This document shows, piece after piece, positions 15,059 through 27,812 of a DNA stretch of 64,000 nt. The stretch's first letter is position 1. Each line of letters begins with the position of its first letter. A program made the position numbers and the translations under genes. Location of the stretch: contig CM074809.1 in NCBI GenBank assembly GCA_037447605.1, forward strand, positions 4,127,678 to 4,191,677, in the 5' to 3' direction. Origin of the DNA: Zygnema circumcarinatum (taxonomy: Eukaryota; Streptophyta; Zygnematophyceae; Zygnematales; Zygnemataceae). The notes below the pieces were generated by a model. It did no database searches, was not told the DNA's origin, and saw only the letters and a program-made list of their open reading frames with translations.

Positions 15059-16300
15059 ATTTCTCCGTAGTGATGTGCACACGTAAAGCACCCTGCAGTT
15101 GAAGGAAGATACCTGGAGCTCAGGTAAAATTGAATGCACACCACTGAAGGAGGTCAAAATGCTATGCTGCTATCTGAACGATGCCAGGAAATCCCATGGT
15201 GTTGCTTCAACACGTAAAAAAAGGAACTAACGGGGAGACACTCTTGCTTTGTTTGAATTATCCCTGAGAAAACCAGTCATCGTCCAGACACATTTTTTTT
15301 ACACCAGTTCAAAGGTCGAAGTTGGTGCAATAAGAGATGGCATGCGCTGACAAATCCTATACACATGAATTTTCAGTTAGGAGCCGGCTCTAATTCAGCT
15401 CCTGGATCAGACGAAGGGATAAGTATGATTCGGAGCATTTCCTCTTCATTCGTCCATACCCCTCTGATGATCGCCACAGCTACATCCCCGAGGATCCCAC
15501 CCCACCACCATTTGCCTCTTCTTTCCCACTTATCCTTCCTCTCCTCCTATCCCTCTTGCCAGCCTCTCTTCCCGATGTCCACTTCAGCTCTCGTCCAACT
15601 CTTACCCTCCCATCTCTGCACATCGCTCTCCCCCATCGCACCTCTCCATTGAATCTCTCCGTTCCCCTCCCTCCATCCCTCCCACCCCAGCAGACGCACC
15701 TGCGCGATGACGCCGCAGCACAGGCCTCCTCCTTCTCCTTCCTCCCCCCGCGACTGCCTCGCCCTTTTCCCCTTCTCTCGACCAAACAACGCCTCGATAT
15801 GGCGTATCGTCATGACGATACGATACGTATCCCATACCGGGCCGTACTACAATGAGTACCGTATCGAGATTATATGTATCGTATCATGTAAGACATTCCT
15901 CGGTACGGCACCAGCCGACGCAGTGAGGTATGACCCGATACGTTCCGATACGGAGCAGTTGGCCCGTACCCGATCTGGGCCGTCCGTCCTTCCGTGCAAG
16001 GCCAGTCCCTATCTCGGCCGGCCGCGGCCAACGGTTGGCACACGCCGTTGGGGCCGCAGACCGCTCCATGCGTCCAACTGGAAACTGCGAACAGCACTGC
16101 GGCAAGGAACGCGCACTCGCCGCACGCTTCCCGCCCTCGAAACGCCCGCCTCCGCCTCCGCCTCCCCCGCCTCCGAGTCCTCCCTCTCCCTCTCCCTCTC
16201 CCTCTCCCACTCCCTCGCCCTCTCCCTCTCTCTTTCTCCCTCGACTGTCTGCCCTCTCTCTCCCGACCTCCGCCAGCTCCTCCTGCCACGCGTCGCCAGC
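15059..16300. promoter_or_regulatory. region upstream of the KOBITO1-like gene
   Basis: Divergent spacing between the 14.4-kb gene and the KOBITO1-like gene. It holds a pyrimidine-rich block (15500-15790), a cluster of GATACG/CGTATC words (about 15797-15960), then GC-rich DNA with CTCCCT repeats (16145-16260) ending at the start codon. No convincing ORF. Confidence 0.45.
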
Positions 16301-19300
16301 ATGTCCTCGCGCGTGGCCCTGACGCTGACGTGTCTGCCGCTGGGGCTGGCGTCCTTCGCGTTCCTGCTGCAGCTGTTCGGGGGGGACTCCGCGTACCCGC
16401 AGATCGTGGACGGGCTGTACAGCAACGAGGGCCCGGCCCTTCCTGGATGGGGGGGAAACGGGGAGCATGGGAGGGAGGCTCTTGAGAGCGGACGGCCCTG
16501 CGTGGATCGGCGAGAGAAGGCGCTGTCGCCTGGGTTTCCTCATCAGAAGGGTTGGCACCTTGACGCCAGCCCGGCCGACGCTCCCAAGGTACTTAATTTT
16601 AAGCCTTCGTAATATTTATTTATTTATTTAATTATTTATTTATTTACTTTTTACCTTGAAATAGTGTGCACTTCAGTGTTTGAATGCGGCCACTATAGGA
16701 GTGCAGGACAAGTGGGGTTGGATGGTCTCACGGCGTTTTTTTCTACGGAACAAAATAACATTATGCACAGGCTTTTCCGTGGATCAGATCTGACGTCCTC
16801 ATTGCTCGATATCTCCCATTCTTGGCACGTTGAACCAACAAAGGGTGTCACCCAGTTTAGGTTGTTTTTTAATTTAAAACCTTATATATAGAGTGTATAA
16901 GTGGTATCTTAATATGTAGAATTACAGCCTGCTTCTCATTTGTAAAAAACTTGGAACGTCCTGTGACTTGTCGTGAAAGAAATGGAATGAAATTATGATA
17001 CCTTGACTTGTCAATGGAACAGTACTTTTCTTTGTCAGATAATGTGGGCGGCAGAGAAAGGAAAAGAGAGAAAAGAGGGGAGGTGGGTAGGGGGGGGGAA
17101 GAAGTTCATACCTCGCCGTCTACCTTCCAGTTTAGCTTCACAATCGAGACAAGACATAGAATCTTGCAGGTGGTAATTAAAGTTGTTAGTGTACATGCCA
17201 CCACGTGGGCTTGTAGTTGGGGTTTGTCCCTTATCGATGGTCCGTGTCCGCAGTAGTCAGCACAATTGAACGTTGGTTAGCGATTTATCGTAACAAAGAC
17301 ATCGTGGAGCTGGTTATTGAGTTCTGGTGCTTCACAGGAGGCTTGATGCTGTGCAGTTTCTAGTGAAGGAAATGGGGTTTGAAAATCTTTAAGTGCTAGT
17401 TGAGAGTGGAGTAATAGGAGCGCCGTTTAAAATCTTACAGCATAAAAGTTTTTCAATCGGGCAGAATCGATGGAGGTAACGACATTATTCTTGTTTTTTT
17501 GGGTTTTAAAATGTCCTTTTGGGTACTCCCCGGTCGCGTTCTATGTTAAAAAAACCCTTTCGTGCATTACCCTTGGTCATGCTATTTATCAGCACCTCAG
17601 CAGATCTCCCGTGCGTTACTTTTCCAGTGAGGTATCGAGGTTGTGGAAAGTTGGCACCATGCTTGAGCTACTACACCCTCTCCCTAACTACTTATCTTTA
17701 TTCAATGAAGGCCGCAACCTCCTTAATAGCAAATACATGCAAGTGGCAGACTTACATGCGACCGAGCTGCTGTCGTCACGTGGAAAATCTGTAGTGCGCT
17801 TGCCTTCCATAGTCCTTCCATCGCCAGATGTTCTGAAACATGTGTTGCCCATCGACGTCTTTGCCACGAACTTTTTGCTGAACTGATTGTCGGGTCGAGC
17901 TGCAGATTTGCATCACCACCACCACAGCAGCAGGGCTGCAGCAAGTTCTTCCTTGGCTCTTTTATCACAAGTCGCTTGGAGTGAGCACGTTCCTACTGTT
18001 TGTGGAAGGCAAAGCTGCGTCGCCCAACAGCACTTCCGTGCTTGAGGCTATTCCGGTATTTTCGCTAAGTTTTGTTGAGTTCTCGCTGTTCAATGCTATG
18101 CGCATGAGTTGAGTAAATTCGAGGCTTCCAGGGTGGGAACCAAACTTCGAGTTAGGTGAATGGAATCTTGAAGTGAATGTGGTTGAATGCCCTTCATTCA
18201 ACTTCAACTGTGTGTCTTCATTCCAAGTTGATGTGCTTCCGTTGTGAAAATCGGTCTTTCTTCGCTGCTTTCACATTGTGAATCTCGGCTAAATCACTGC
18301 AAAATCCCAAGGTCATGAAGCTGGCTTGCTTGCTTACGCGCCATTGAACAACTTTTTGGTGGTTAGGGTGTCAGGATCATTTTCCGCACCAAGTTGCTCG
18401 ACGAGAGGCAAGCGAGAAGGTGAGGGCAAGAGGTCCTCCTCACAGCAGCTGCGGTGAGCATTCAGTTTTTCGCAAAGTGTTGAAGGCCTTGTGCAGGTGA
18501 AGCTCCTTTATCCGGAGACTCGTCCTTTGCCTATTTATGTTTCATCTTGCGTCCGTTGCAAGCTGGGGTGCAGCCGCATCTGGAATGAGACTTGGCTTTC
18601 CTCCTTCTTCTATCGCCCGTGCAACTACGAGCTCTTTGTGAGGCAGTCTCTGAACATGGAGATGGCCATAAGGATGGCGCGGGTGAGTTCCCATGGGCCG
18701 TTTTGTGTAGGAGGGCAGAGGAGGCTTATGCTTATGCGTGTACTATACATGCTTGCGCTAATGATGCCTATTGCGCACTAGTTTCGTTTTAAGGTTTAGG
18801 TTTAACCTGATGCTCCTCCTCCTTGTCACTTGAATGCGGAATGAAACAATCAAAAAATGAACCTGAATCTGTAAGCTCTGCACAGCGAATACAACGACAA
18901 TTAGACGCATCATTCTCAAATGCCTTTACTGACCGATGGTGAAAGGAACGGAAAACCCGAGTCATTTAGCATCGCAGACAGCAGCAGAAAGGAATAGCAT
19001 CATCACCACCAGTAGAAGGATGAAGAATGGGGGGGAAGGGTGCAGGCGGAGGGCGCGCAGTGGATCGCGCACATCGACACGGACGAGCTGCTGTACCCGG
19101 GGGGGGGCGCGGAGTACTCGCTGCAGCGTCTCCTGAAGGACGTGCCGGAGGACGTCGACTCCGTCGTCTTCCCGAACTACGTACACACCCCTCCCCTCCC
19201 CTCCCGCCCTGCATTGGGATATGTGGGGCTAGGCGCGCAGCCTGGTCGACTCAGCTTGGCTGCGTTTCGAATAGGGAAAGGTCCGCAAATAGATCGCATG

Positions 19301-21902
19301 ATCGTATGATGCTGGATGGATTGAATTGCATTTAGTTTTGTTGAATGCATGTTTGGAACGGTTTCGGAAAGGTTGCACCGATCGCTTCACTGTGTTCGAT
19401 GGGTGATTCGGCGTATTGAAGGAATCGGACACCCCTGGTTTGGGGGTTATGGCTGCAGGAGACTGCTATTGAGCGTGACGACATCACAGATCCATTCACT
19501 GAGGTGAGCAGCGGAAGGAGGCTGAGACAGGAGGGACATAATAAGGGCAGGATCTGGAAAGAAAAATGAATAACTTTCCTGTTGGATGGACAGCATTGCT
19601 TGAGGATGCCCTGCATTCCTGCGCATGGAAGTTGATTGACGAAGTATGTTAACAAAAAGCATGCTAATGTGCTGCCTTGCGACTGGCAGGTGACCATGTT
19701 CAAGAAGAACTTCGACCACGTTGCCAAGGAAGTCTACTTTGGGCATTATCGCGAGGTGCATTTCTATTCCAACGGCTGGCATGCATTCGCAGTTTCCAAG
19801 CATGCATACCTTCTTGATTAGAGCAGGCTATTGGAATAACTGAGACCAAATACGAACATTCGTTTGGAACCATCCCTTCTTGTGAGCCGCCCTGACATGG
19901 CACGTTGTTGTGTGGGCAGGCATCTCGAGGAAACCCCAACTACTTTTTGACATATGGCAACGGCAAGTCCGCGGCGAGGATGACGGACTACCTCCGGCCC
20001 AACGGGGCGCATCGGTGGAACAACTACGCTAAAACGCCCAAGTGAGTGGGGGACCACTCTCATCTCTTCACTCTTTGTGCCCTTCGCCTTCCGTCCTCCG
20101 CGTGTGCGGGCAATGCAAGTAGCGAGTACACTTCCGTCAATTCCGTTCATCGTTGTTTGGAATGAATTCTTTTGAGGAGCCGGCAAAGATTTGCCAAGCT
20201 TGATGAAGATATGTCATGCACATCTTCTTTTCGTTGAATCTGGAGGTCGGCCCGCCGTAGGTCAGGGCAGGCCATGCCTCGGTCGGCAGTTTTTCCTGTC
20301 GCACGTGTGTGAGAGAGGGAGGGAGGGAGGGAGGGCGGCAGAGAGCAGCAATTGGCGGAGGCGGCGGTGCTGCACTACACGTACGCGAAGTTCTCGGATC
20401 TGACGTCACGCCGCGACCGCTGCGGGTGTCTGCCGAACAAGGATGACGTCAAGCGCTGCTTCATGCTTGAATTCGACCGCGAGGTGAGGGACCCTCTCTG
20501 CCCCGCCACGTGGCAGGGGGACACAGGCCCGCCGCGGGATGGATGGATGGATGAATGGATGGGTGGATGGATGGATGGGTGGGTTCTGGCAGCATGCGGG
20601 ATGTGAGGATGATGATGATGGAGGGTAGCATTGTTGGTTCATCGGTCGGTTCTAACAAACGAGGAGATCCTCTTGCAGGCGTTCATCATTGCATCCACAC
20701 TCACGGAGGAAGGAATGCTCAAATGGTGGGTAATAGTCAGTCCCCTGTGGACACTTTGGGTTTGAGGATGTGAGCATGCTCATGGGTGTGCTGCATGGAT
20801 CTGTCCGCGTTTCAGCCCAAAATCAGTGGTGCGATTCCGAGAGCTGTGTGCGTACATTACAAAGAGTTCCCGATGAGAGCATGTCCCCAGGTTTTATCAA
20901 AGTCTCAATCCTCATCACTGTAACTCATAGGTTGCAAAACCGAAACTTGTTGAAACTTAATGCCACACGATGGAGGGGGAGGGGGTATGCAGGTATCGGG
21001 AGCACGTGGTTTGGACAGACCCGGAGGTCAACCAAAAGCTGTTAAAGAAGGGTCTGTTTGGACGCATCTACACGCCCCAGGTACCGCTTCCACTTCGATG
21101 CAGTATTTCCCGTTGAGATTCAATAGCCCACTTGAGGCTCTGTCATCAGAGCCAAGTGCGCGGTGATGTGTATGCTCTACGTGTTTTGCATAACTGATGA
21201 TAGTGAAACATCGGCAGCTTCGCCTTTTCAGTATGTGTGAAGGTTGTTTCTGTGTCTTAGGATATTGAAGTGGGGGCCTGCGGGGAGCAGGTGGTGGTCC
21301 GCGGGGTGCTCGCTTCCGGCCTCATTGAGGAGGCCATGGCTCGCGGGGCGGAGATGCGGAAGGCGGCGAAGGCGGCCCGTCTTGCGGTTGACCAAATTCT
21401 GACGCCTGGGGGCGGTTCTGGAAGCAAGGGGTCGGCGCTGAAGAGGACACGAATGGCGGAGTTTCTTAACCGGCAAAGGGACTCGTTAGCAGCCGGATCG
21501 ACCGATAAAGAACAGTCTGAATCCTCACGTGGTTCTGGTCTTAAAAGGATGTCAGCGAGAGCAAACGAGACCGATGCCGTTGCTAGAGGTGGAACTGAAA
21601 CTGGAACTAAACTTGAAACTGGAACAGGTGCCATGGCTGGATCAAAAAGTGGATCCAGATCTGACGATGGCGATGTGATTGCGCATGATGGTGTGGTAAC
21701 GGCCCAAGGGCTGCAAGACTCGGCGGAGCGTGATAGGGAACCCGGCAAGGTCCGCAGCGACATCCTCCAGCTGCTGGGGGGGGTCAAAGGGGAGAGTTCC
21801 GTTGCGCGAGAAGGCCGCAGGAGGCTGCTTTCCTTTCAAGATGTGGCGATGCCTCCCATGGCGGCGCCGGGGCTAGAGGACGCACTCAATTGGATGGACT
21901 AG
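16301..21902 (+). CDS. KOBITO1/ELD1/ABI8-like glycosyltransferase
   Basis: Plant-specific type II membrane protein of the GT92/DUF23-related fold. In Arabidopsis it is needed for cell elongation, cellulose deposition and normal ABA and plasmodesmal behaviour. Exons: 16301-16588, 17906-18055, 18497-18682, 19046-19180, 19459-19503, 19690-19755, 19920-20041, 20342-20483, 20679-20725, 20993-21080, 21261-21902; in phase, 636 aa. An N-terminal membrane anchor ([13 protein letters not shown]) is followed by [31 protein letters not shown], the DxD-type [56 protein letters not shown] and EHVVWTD. The last exon adds about 170 residues beyond the usual end; these are Gly/Ser/Thr/Glu-rich and look disordered. 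Exon 3 carries a short insertion relative to the remembered family and may hide a small intron. Confidence 0.9.
16603..16650. repeat. (ATTT)n microsatellite
   Basis: About ten ATTT/TTTA units in the first intron of the KOBITO1-like gene. Confidence 0.9.
20535..20583. repeat. GGAT(G) simple repeat
   Basis: Tandem ggatggatggatg-type units in the intron after the exon ending at 20483. A similar repeat is at 4517-4560. Confidence 0.9.
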
Positions 21903-22477
21903 CAGGCCGCGTCGTGTACCATAACAACGGTTCCTCTGGGTATTGCTCAATTAGATTGTCAAAGTGAGTGTACATGTATGGAAATTGTTCATATGTTTTC
22001 ATAGTGGCGTTCACAAGGGAACGAGCTTGTTTTGGCTGGTGTCTTTCCATGTTGACGTCTCCATCCAACGAGACGGGTCGATCGATCCGTCTCGATCTTT
22101 GATGGTCCTGCCATGAAAGTATTTTAATATAACCGTCTCTTGGTCATCGGAAGGACAGTGGTGTTACAGAGAGTGAATGTTGTGGCTATGCACTTTTCTT
22201 CTGGTGGAAGTAGAGTTCATTCCAAAACCCAAACTTGAATGACAAGCGGTCCTTTTCGCATACACATTGTCGATGCTGATTTCACACTCGTCTCGTCTCA
22301 ACATGCACGGCGTGGCAAAGAGAGGGGTAGGGAGATGATGAAAGGGAGGGAGTATTGATGGAGATTTTCAGAGGTGGGCTCTCCCGACAGACACACAGCC
22401 GACAACGCCACAAATAGATCACAACGAGCTTCTAATCAGATAATGAAAAAAAAAAACAATGAGAGGGGCCCTAACAG
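21903..22477. other. 3' region between convergent genes
   Basis: Contains the 3' UTRs of the KOBITO1-like gene and of the minus-strand gene ending at 22478. The palindromic gacgggtcgatcgatccgtc near 22071 is the only structure noticed. No ORF of note. Confidence 0.5.
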
Positions 22478-23971
22478 TCAAACGATTGGAATCTGAAGCT
22501 GCAGAAGTGCCTTCACGGGTCCTCCGAGCTTTGCCGAAACCTTCACTTTGTACAAATGCTTGGGCGCAAACTGGCACTTCCAGTCGAGTCGGACGCTCGT
22601 GCTGTCGGGCGCTTCGTGGCTGCACCCCCTCCCTCCCTCTCCCCCTCTTCCCTCAGAACCAACCGTGGCCGCCCGCCACTCCTTCCCTCTGCAGTCCGCA
22701 GCGGGCGGCGAGGGAGGGAGGGAGGGATTGGGCCTCTCTCACCTGACAGCGCAGGACCACTTCCTTCGCGGATGCGAGCTGGAGGCAGCCACGGAGAGGG
22801 ACCATTTGTCGACGGGCAGACACCCGAGCTTCACCTCCACGTCGTGATCTGCCGTCAGCACCTTTCGAGCCTCCACCCTGAACCATCCTCACAGAAGACG
22901 ACAGATCATCGCAGTTGCTGGAGAAATCCAAGTGGGCTGTTTCCGCATTGCATTGGAAAACCTGAAAAGCAAAAAAGTCACTCATGTCAATTCGTACTCC
23001 GAGTGGTTGGTCTGAGCGGCTTCAAGTTTGTTCTTTCGTCTTACCCAAACCGCTGAAGTTGGAGGAAATCTGACGCAAGAGAGGCTCCCAGGAGTTTTTT
23101 GTCTCCTCTCTTATGCTCCGCCTTCACCTTCACTCCCTGCTTTCCTTTAAGGTCACTTAAAAAACTGCATACCACACGAAAGGCTGCCAAGGTCAGCGTT
23201 GTCCTTCGATTCTTGTAGAAAAGCAACTGGAAAGTGGAAGAACTCGGAAAAACAAAAAACCAGTGGAAACTCCCCCGGAGATGATTAGAGGCCTCTCCAA
23301 CAAAATGCTGCGATGGAGTTTTTACCTGGGCGAGAGCGTGCAAAGTCCAAAGAGAGGAGCGGAGGCTTCCACAAGCAGAGAGTTGTTCCCTCTGCCCTAA
23401 CCAGCACACCATAAAACAGTTGAATAAACTGACGCTGGGAAGAAGGAAGTGCTTGTTTGAAGCTAAAGGGCCACTTTTGTTACGCCCTTCAGGCATTCAC
23501 CATACGAACATTCCAACGCAACAGCACACCTGAAATCCGATGTGAGAGTGTGGGCGAGCTCTGCTCCGCCGCTCAGCGCGGTACGCCGCCCATGCAACTT
23601 CATGCTGGAGGTCCCCGCTTGAAGGTTCCTCGTAAAACTTTTCGAAAGCTACCCAGCCCCAAAAACCCAAATCAGAGTCACCTTCTACTTCTGAAAAGCA
23701 GTTTAGTCGACAAAACCATCACATCCCTCTGGCGAACGATTGCCATATCATCATCATCATCATCGTCATCATCATCCTCCTACAACAAACTGGCAGAACT
23801 TTGTGTGGATATGAACATAGAAGAGAAGATAGCTCTCTCGCACATGAGTCATCTGGCTTGACAAAAGAGCTTGCTCATATCGACAACACGAAGGAGAAAT
23901 GTGAGTGCTGAAGGCACCTTCCACGAAGGAAGATCCGACTTCAGTTCCACCTCGACCGTCGGGTCCTCCAT
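22478..23971 (-). CDS. unrecognised ~246-aa protein, possibly beta-rich
   Basis: Proposed minus-strand exons: 23971-23918, 23648-23530, 23434-23326, 23226-23045, 22877-22743, 22619-22478, in phase from ATG (MEDPTVEVELKSDLPSWK) to TGA. The last three are best supported by splice sites and composition: ...GVKVKAEHKRGDKKLLGAS, then VEARKVLTADHDVEVKLG and LPVDKWSLSVAASSSHPR, then RLDWKCQFAPKHLYKVKVSA ending LQLQIPIV. Alternating polar and hydrophobic residues and Gly-containing strands suggest a beta-sheet or beta-barrel protein, for example of the plastid outer envelope (OEP21/OEP24 size class), but I see no sequence match to those from memory. Exons two and three are tentative; other acceptors are possible. 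GGGA-rich DNA interrupts the intron near 22710-22730. Confidence 0.5.
23749..23778. repeat. (ATC)n microsatellite
   Basis: Run of tcatcatcatcatcgtcatcatcat in the proposed first intron of the minus-strand gene; another short (ATC)n is at about 24387-24400. Confidence 0.85.
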
Positions 23972-24442
23972 GCTTCCCACTTGAAGACTGCAAATCGCCA
24001 ATAAACACCACCCCAGCCCCTCCCCATACGTCAGAAACGTAGTCTTCTGCAGTCAACCTCTCCACCTCACAAGCAATCAGGCAACAGTACCAAAACAGAC
24101 TCTTTCCTAACGCCTTGGCAGGCCGGAGCACACACCTCGTCTGCAAGGCCCTTTCTGCGGTGAGTTTGTGAGTGGTTTGCAAGTTGAAAGTGTCCACTGC
24201 CACCCGCCAACCCACGCCTTAGCAACAGGGAAGCAGCCGGCTTCACATGCACTAACAGTTCCCAGGGACTTCAAATAACGCACACCCACGCGACAAGCCC
24301 AAGGCACCTTCTTACATTTCTTTTACCATACTGACCCGCCCGCCCGCACAGCGCGTGCATGCCCTGCCCTTCTTGCGAAACGCAACATCATCATCATCAT
24401 CGGCAAGTCGCGCAAGCAGGCCATGGCCATGGCTGGCTCACT

Positions 24443-24443
24443 G

Positions 24444-24481
<38 letters not shown>
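24443..24481. repeat. (GA)n microsatellite
   Basis: About 19 GA units upstream of the 22.5-24.0 kb gene. Confidence 0.95.
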
Positions 24482-26280
24482 AGGTCACTGACTCCCTTTC
24501 AAGTCGTTGGTGTACGCGGAGGAGACGGAGTGCCTCTGTGCGCGGTCGACCTCGTGAGTGCTCGCCACGCTCAGCGTCCGCTCGTCCTCCCACGCAGCAC
24601 GCTCGAGCGAGGTCGACACTGCGCAAACCTCCTTCCTTCGTTGGTGCGAGCAATTCAAGAAAAAGGAGCCTCTCCGTAGACATCTTTTCTCACAGTTGGC
24701 ATATTTACGTAAGCACTTTTAAGTTTGGGTCTATGCCCATGCATTTTTTATGCATTTTGAAAGGAAATTGTCTTTAAACTTTGTTCCCCGTTTCGCCGCA
24801 GGAAGGGCACCTGAATGGCGGCCCTTGTCGCAGGTCGCCTCCCACAGCTCGCCGGGCCCAATGTCGCTCACGGCTCTCTCGTCCTCCGCCGCTTTCTGCA
24901 GAAGCACAAGAAGGAGAAGAAGAAGAAGAGATCATGAGGGCTTCACTCTCTTTGAAAAAACCTCAAACAAAAAATATGGTAACTTGAAACTTTCAACGAC
25001 CCCGGGTAGGAGTCGAACGGCATTAATGAACACATAACCAACGTAATATAGTTTAGACATATACATAGAACATAAAATGCGATGAAGAAATTTCTGAGCC
25101 ATGTTGCCAGAAATTTTCTTCAAAAATTCGCGCTCTGGCTATTGACAGCTACGGCTTGAGCATCGGTCAATTACGGCTGCGGATGAGACTCTGGAGGGCA
25201 GGCGTTAACAAAATCCAGATAAGGCTAAACTAGCAGGGCTATGGCTGCGCAGAATTCAGGACCATAAACCTTCACAGGAAGCAAGAGTGAGCTGCACAAC
25301 TGCGGAGTGTGGCCGACAATGCAGGCCATGCGGGTATGCGCGCTGAGGGGTGCTTCGCCGCATAGAACTCATTCTTAAAAAAACCCGAGGGCACGTGCAA
25401 CAGCTTCAGTTTTTTGGGAGTTTCAAACCTTGCACTAGCGGGTACGGACTGAGCTCACATCCGCCCTTTGCGCGCTATAAATGTCAGATAATATTAAAAA
25501 TTAAAGAATGCGCAAGATGGTGTACCGACCTGCACGAGGAAAAGCCCTCCTGTCGGCAGCCATGGCCGGTCGCTGCAGCCCCGGAGGCCGAGCTCCCCCC
25601 AGAAGCCCCACTCGAGGCGGCCCGACGTGGACGCGGTGGCTATGGCGGGCACGGGGGGGAAGGAGGCGGCCGCCGGCGAGAGCGGCTCCCCCCACGGCAG
25701 CCGCCGGCGGCCCCCCCCCATGGCCATGGCCACGGCCAAGACGCGCCTTCCCCTGCCCTCCCCCTCTGCGGGCAGCAGGCGCTCCATGCTCCGAGCCGCG
25801 GACCCGCTCCGTTCGCAGTTCCGAGTCGTCGCATGGAGCGTTTTGCCCGTGCGATGGGCGGCTGCCGCGGCCGCGCGTGCGGAGGGGATGCGGGGTGGAC
25901 TCCCACGTCAGCCCTAGCGCTGAGCGCGCCCTGTGCCTGGCGCCACGTGTCCGCGCGATCCCGCCGGCGCAGATCCGCCGTTCGTTGGGGGGGGGCGCCC
26001 TCCCTCCCTCGCGTACGGATGGACGGACCCGATGATCCGATCGGGGCCGCGCAGTGCATGGAAGGCTTGGAAGCACCCGCCGGACGGGGCCGGCCCAGGG
26101 CGGGCACGGACCAAGCGCTGCGGCCGGACGGGCCGGGACGGGACGGCCGGAGGGAGGGCCGAATGGAAATTAGGTCCACGAGCTGTGAAGATTATTTTAA
26201 AATCGGAATTCTATAACGTATAAAACCCAAATTATTGTAAATTGGTACGGAGAAATGTACGGTAAGTACGGACGACTACA

Positions 26281-26577
26281 CCTCCCCTAATATTTTCGCC
26301 ATGGTTTCGGTCGATATTTCGCCATGGTTTCGGCCGATATTAGGGGGAGTCAGACCTTGACCATCGCTTACGAAATTTCCGAATTCCTTATACTAAAAGT
26401 CGCTTCTTTCGTATACGAATCCGAGTCGGGATCCGCGGCTCCGCCGAGCCCAACCGTACCGAAATGCGTACCTAGCCAATGCTAAAGTCGCCAGGCTTAC
26501 GAAATTGACTTGGCGATGGTCAAGGTCTGACTCCCCCTATTAGCCGAAACCATGGCGAAAATATTAGGGGGGGCCTA
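26281..26577. mobile_element. MITE-like element with long terminal inverted repeats (copy 1)
   Basis: The left end (cccctaatattttcgccatg...) is repeated inverted at the right end. The arms share the blocks tattttcgccatggtttcgg and gggggagtcagaccttgacc, at least 60 bp in all with few mismatches. The left arm carries an extra internal duplication of about 24 bp. The non-coding core (about 26370-26510) contains cgagtcgggatccgcggctc and cctagccaatgc, which recur at 53.8 kb. No ORF for a transposase, so it would be non-autonomous. Target-site duplication not certain. Confidence 0.75.
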
Positions 26578-27020
26578 CTGTAGTGAGTTTGAAAGTTACG
26601 GTATTGATGGTACATGTCCAGGGCGCTACAATTAAGGGAATTCACTTAAAAAAAATAGCTATTAAGCGAATTTGAGATTTTTCAGAGGGATTAGAGGGAT
26701 TTGAGGGGATGTGTTACAAAACGCCTCAAAAACACCCAAACAAATGACGATCCCATAGTTATCATGCCGTACTCTCCCTTACCCTAACTTTGACTAGCCT
26801 GCCTGCCCTCACCCTTTCTGCCCTCGGCCCCACATTTTGAAACCGGATGCTGCAGACTGAGATGCTGCACATATTTGTCCGCTCGAAAACAGTCAAAGTA
26901 TTTCACAGGACATGTTGATTTCATCTTGCCGCCAACCTTTTGTTCTCGCCCAAAAAATATGTAGAAGCGACACACACAAGCGACACCAAGCCTGTTGTCG
27001 GGTCCCGGGCAGTGAGTGAC

Positions 27021-27088
27021 CTTGAGACTGAATTGGTGTTCATTTGAGACTGAATTGGTGTTCATTTGAGACTGAATTGGTGTTCATG
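27021..27088. repeat. 22-bp tandem repeat, three copies
   Basis: Three exact or near-exact copies of gagactgaattggtgttcat plus two bases. Confidence 0.95.
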
Positions 27089-27765
27089 CTCTCGCTGGAA
27101 CTTCGCAACTTCGTGCTTTTCACCTTTGGTTGCATTTCATGCTCCAAACTTGCAGCACCTGCCACGACGGTGACATCTGCAGATTGAAGAGAGAGAGACA
27201 GAAGAAAACGGGAGGTAGAGGGAGAAGGAGGAAAAATGGCATTTAACACATAGAAAACGTCAGCATTGCTGAGATATCAGCCGCGATCGTACTTCTCGTG
27301 ACAGTGATCATCTATGTTGTGTACGATTATGTCATTTCCGACAATCCTTTACCCTTCCCTTGAAAAAAAGCAAAAGCCCATCAAGTATCTATTTACGGGA
27401 TCCATCCACGAATTAACTTAAACGGAGGGGCATTTTTATGCCGCTAGTCGGTGACATGACGTCGCTTGATGTGACATGACATCATCCCCAAAGTGTCATT
27501 AGCTTAGATTTTAAATCCTCGCCTTGATTTTAAATGGACCCTCATTTTATAAAGCGTTATAACGAATAAAGAGGATGTGGCATTGATCTCACGCTGGCGA
27601 TGATGCCATCAAATGTACATGGACAAAATCATCATCGGGAACCACGATGAACTGGACGCAAAGGACCTGACAAAAGTAAAAAGCGAGGAGCGGAAAACTA
27701 CGCCTTGGCGCAACAACGCAACCCTCCCTCGAAGCAGCCGCGAAGGTCGCCGATCGATGTGCGCC

Positions 27766-27812
27766 ACATCACATCACATCACATCGCGCGGAGGGAGGGA
27801 GGGAGGGAGGGG
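27766..27812. repeat. (ACATC)n followed by (GGGA)n
   Basis: Four ACATC units followed directly by six GGGA units. Simple-sequence DNA; no coding potential. Confidence 0.85.

Noticed and set aside
24985-25025. tRNA-like 3' end (gggtaggagtcgaacggc)
   Set aside because: No matching T-arm pairing and no D or anticodon arm in the expected distance.
25350-26216. 288-aa plus-strand ORF and several overlapping ORFs in GC-rich DNA
   Set aside because: Open in all frames because of high GC; Ala/Arg/Pro/Gly-rich with no domain and no consistent splice pattern.
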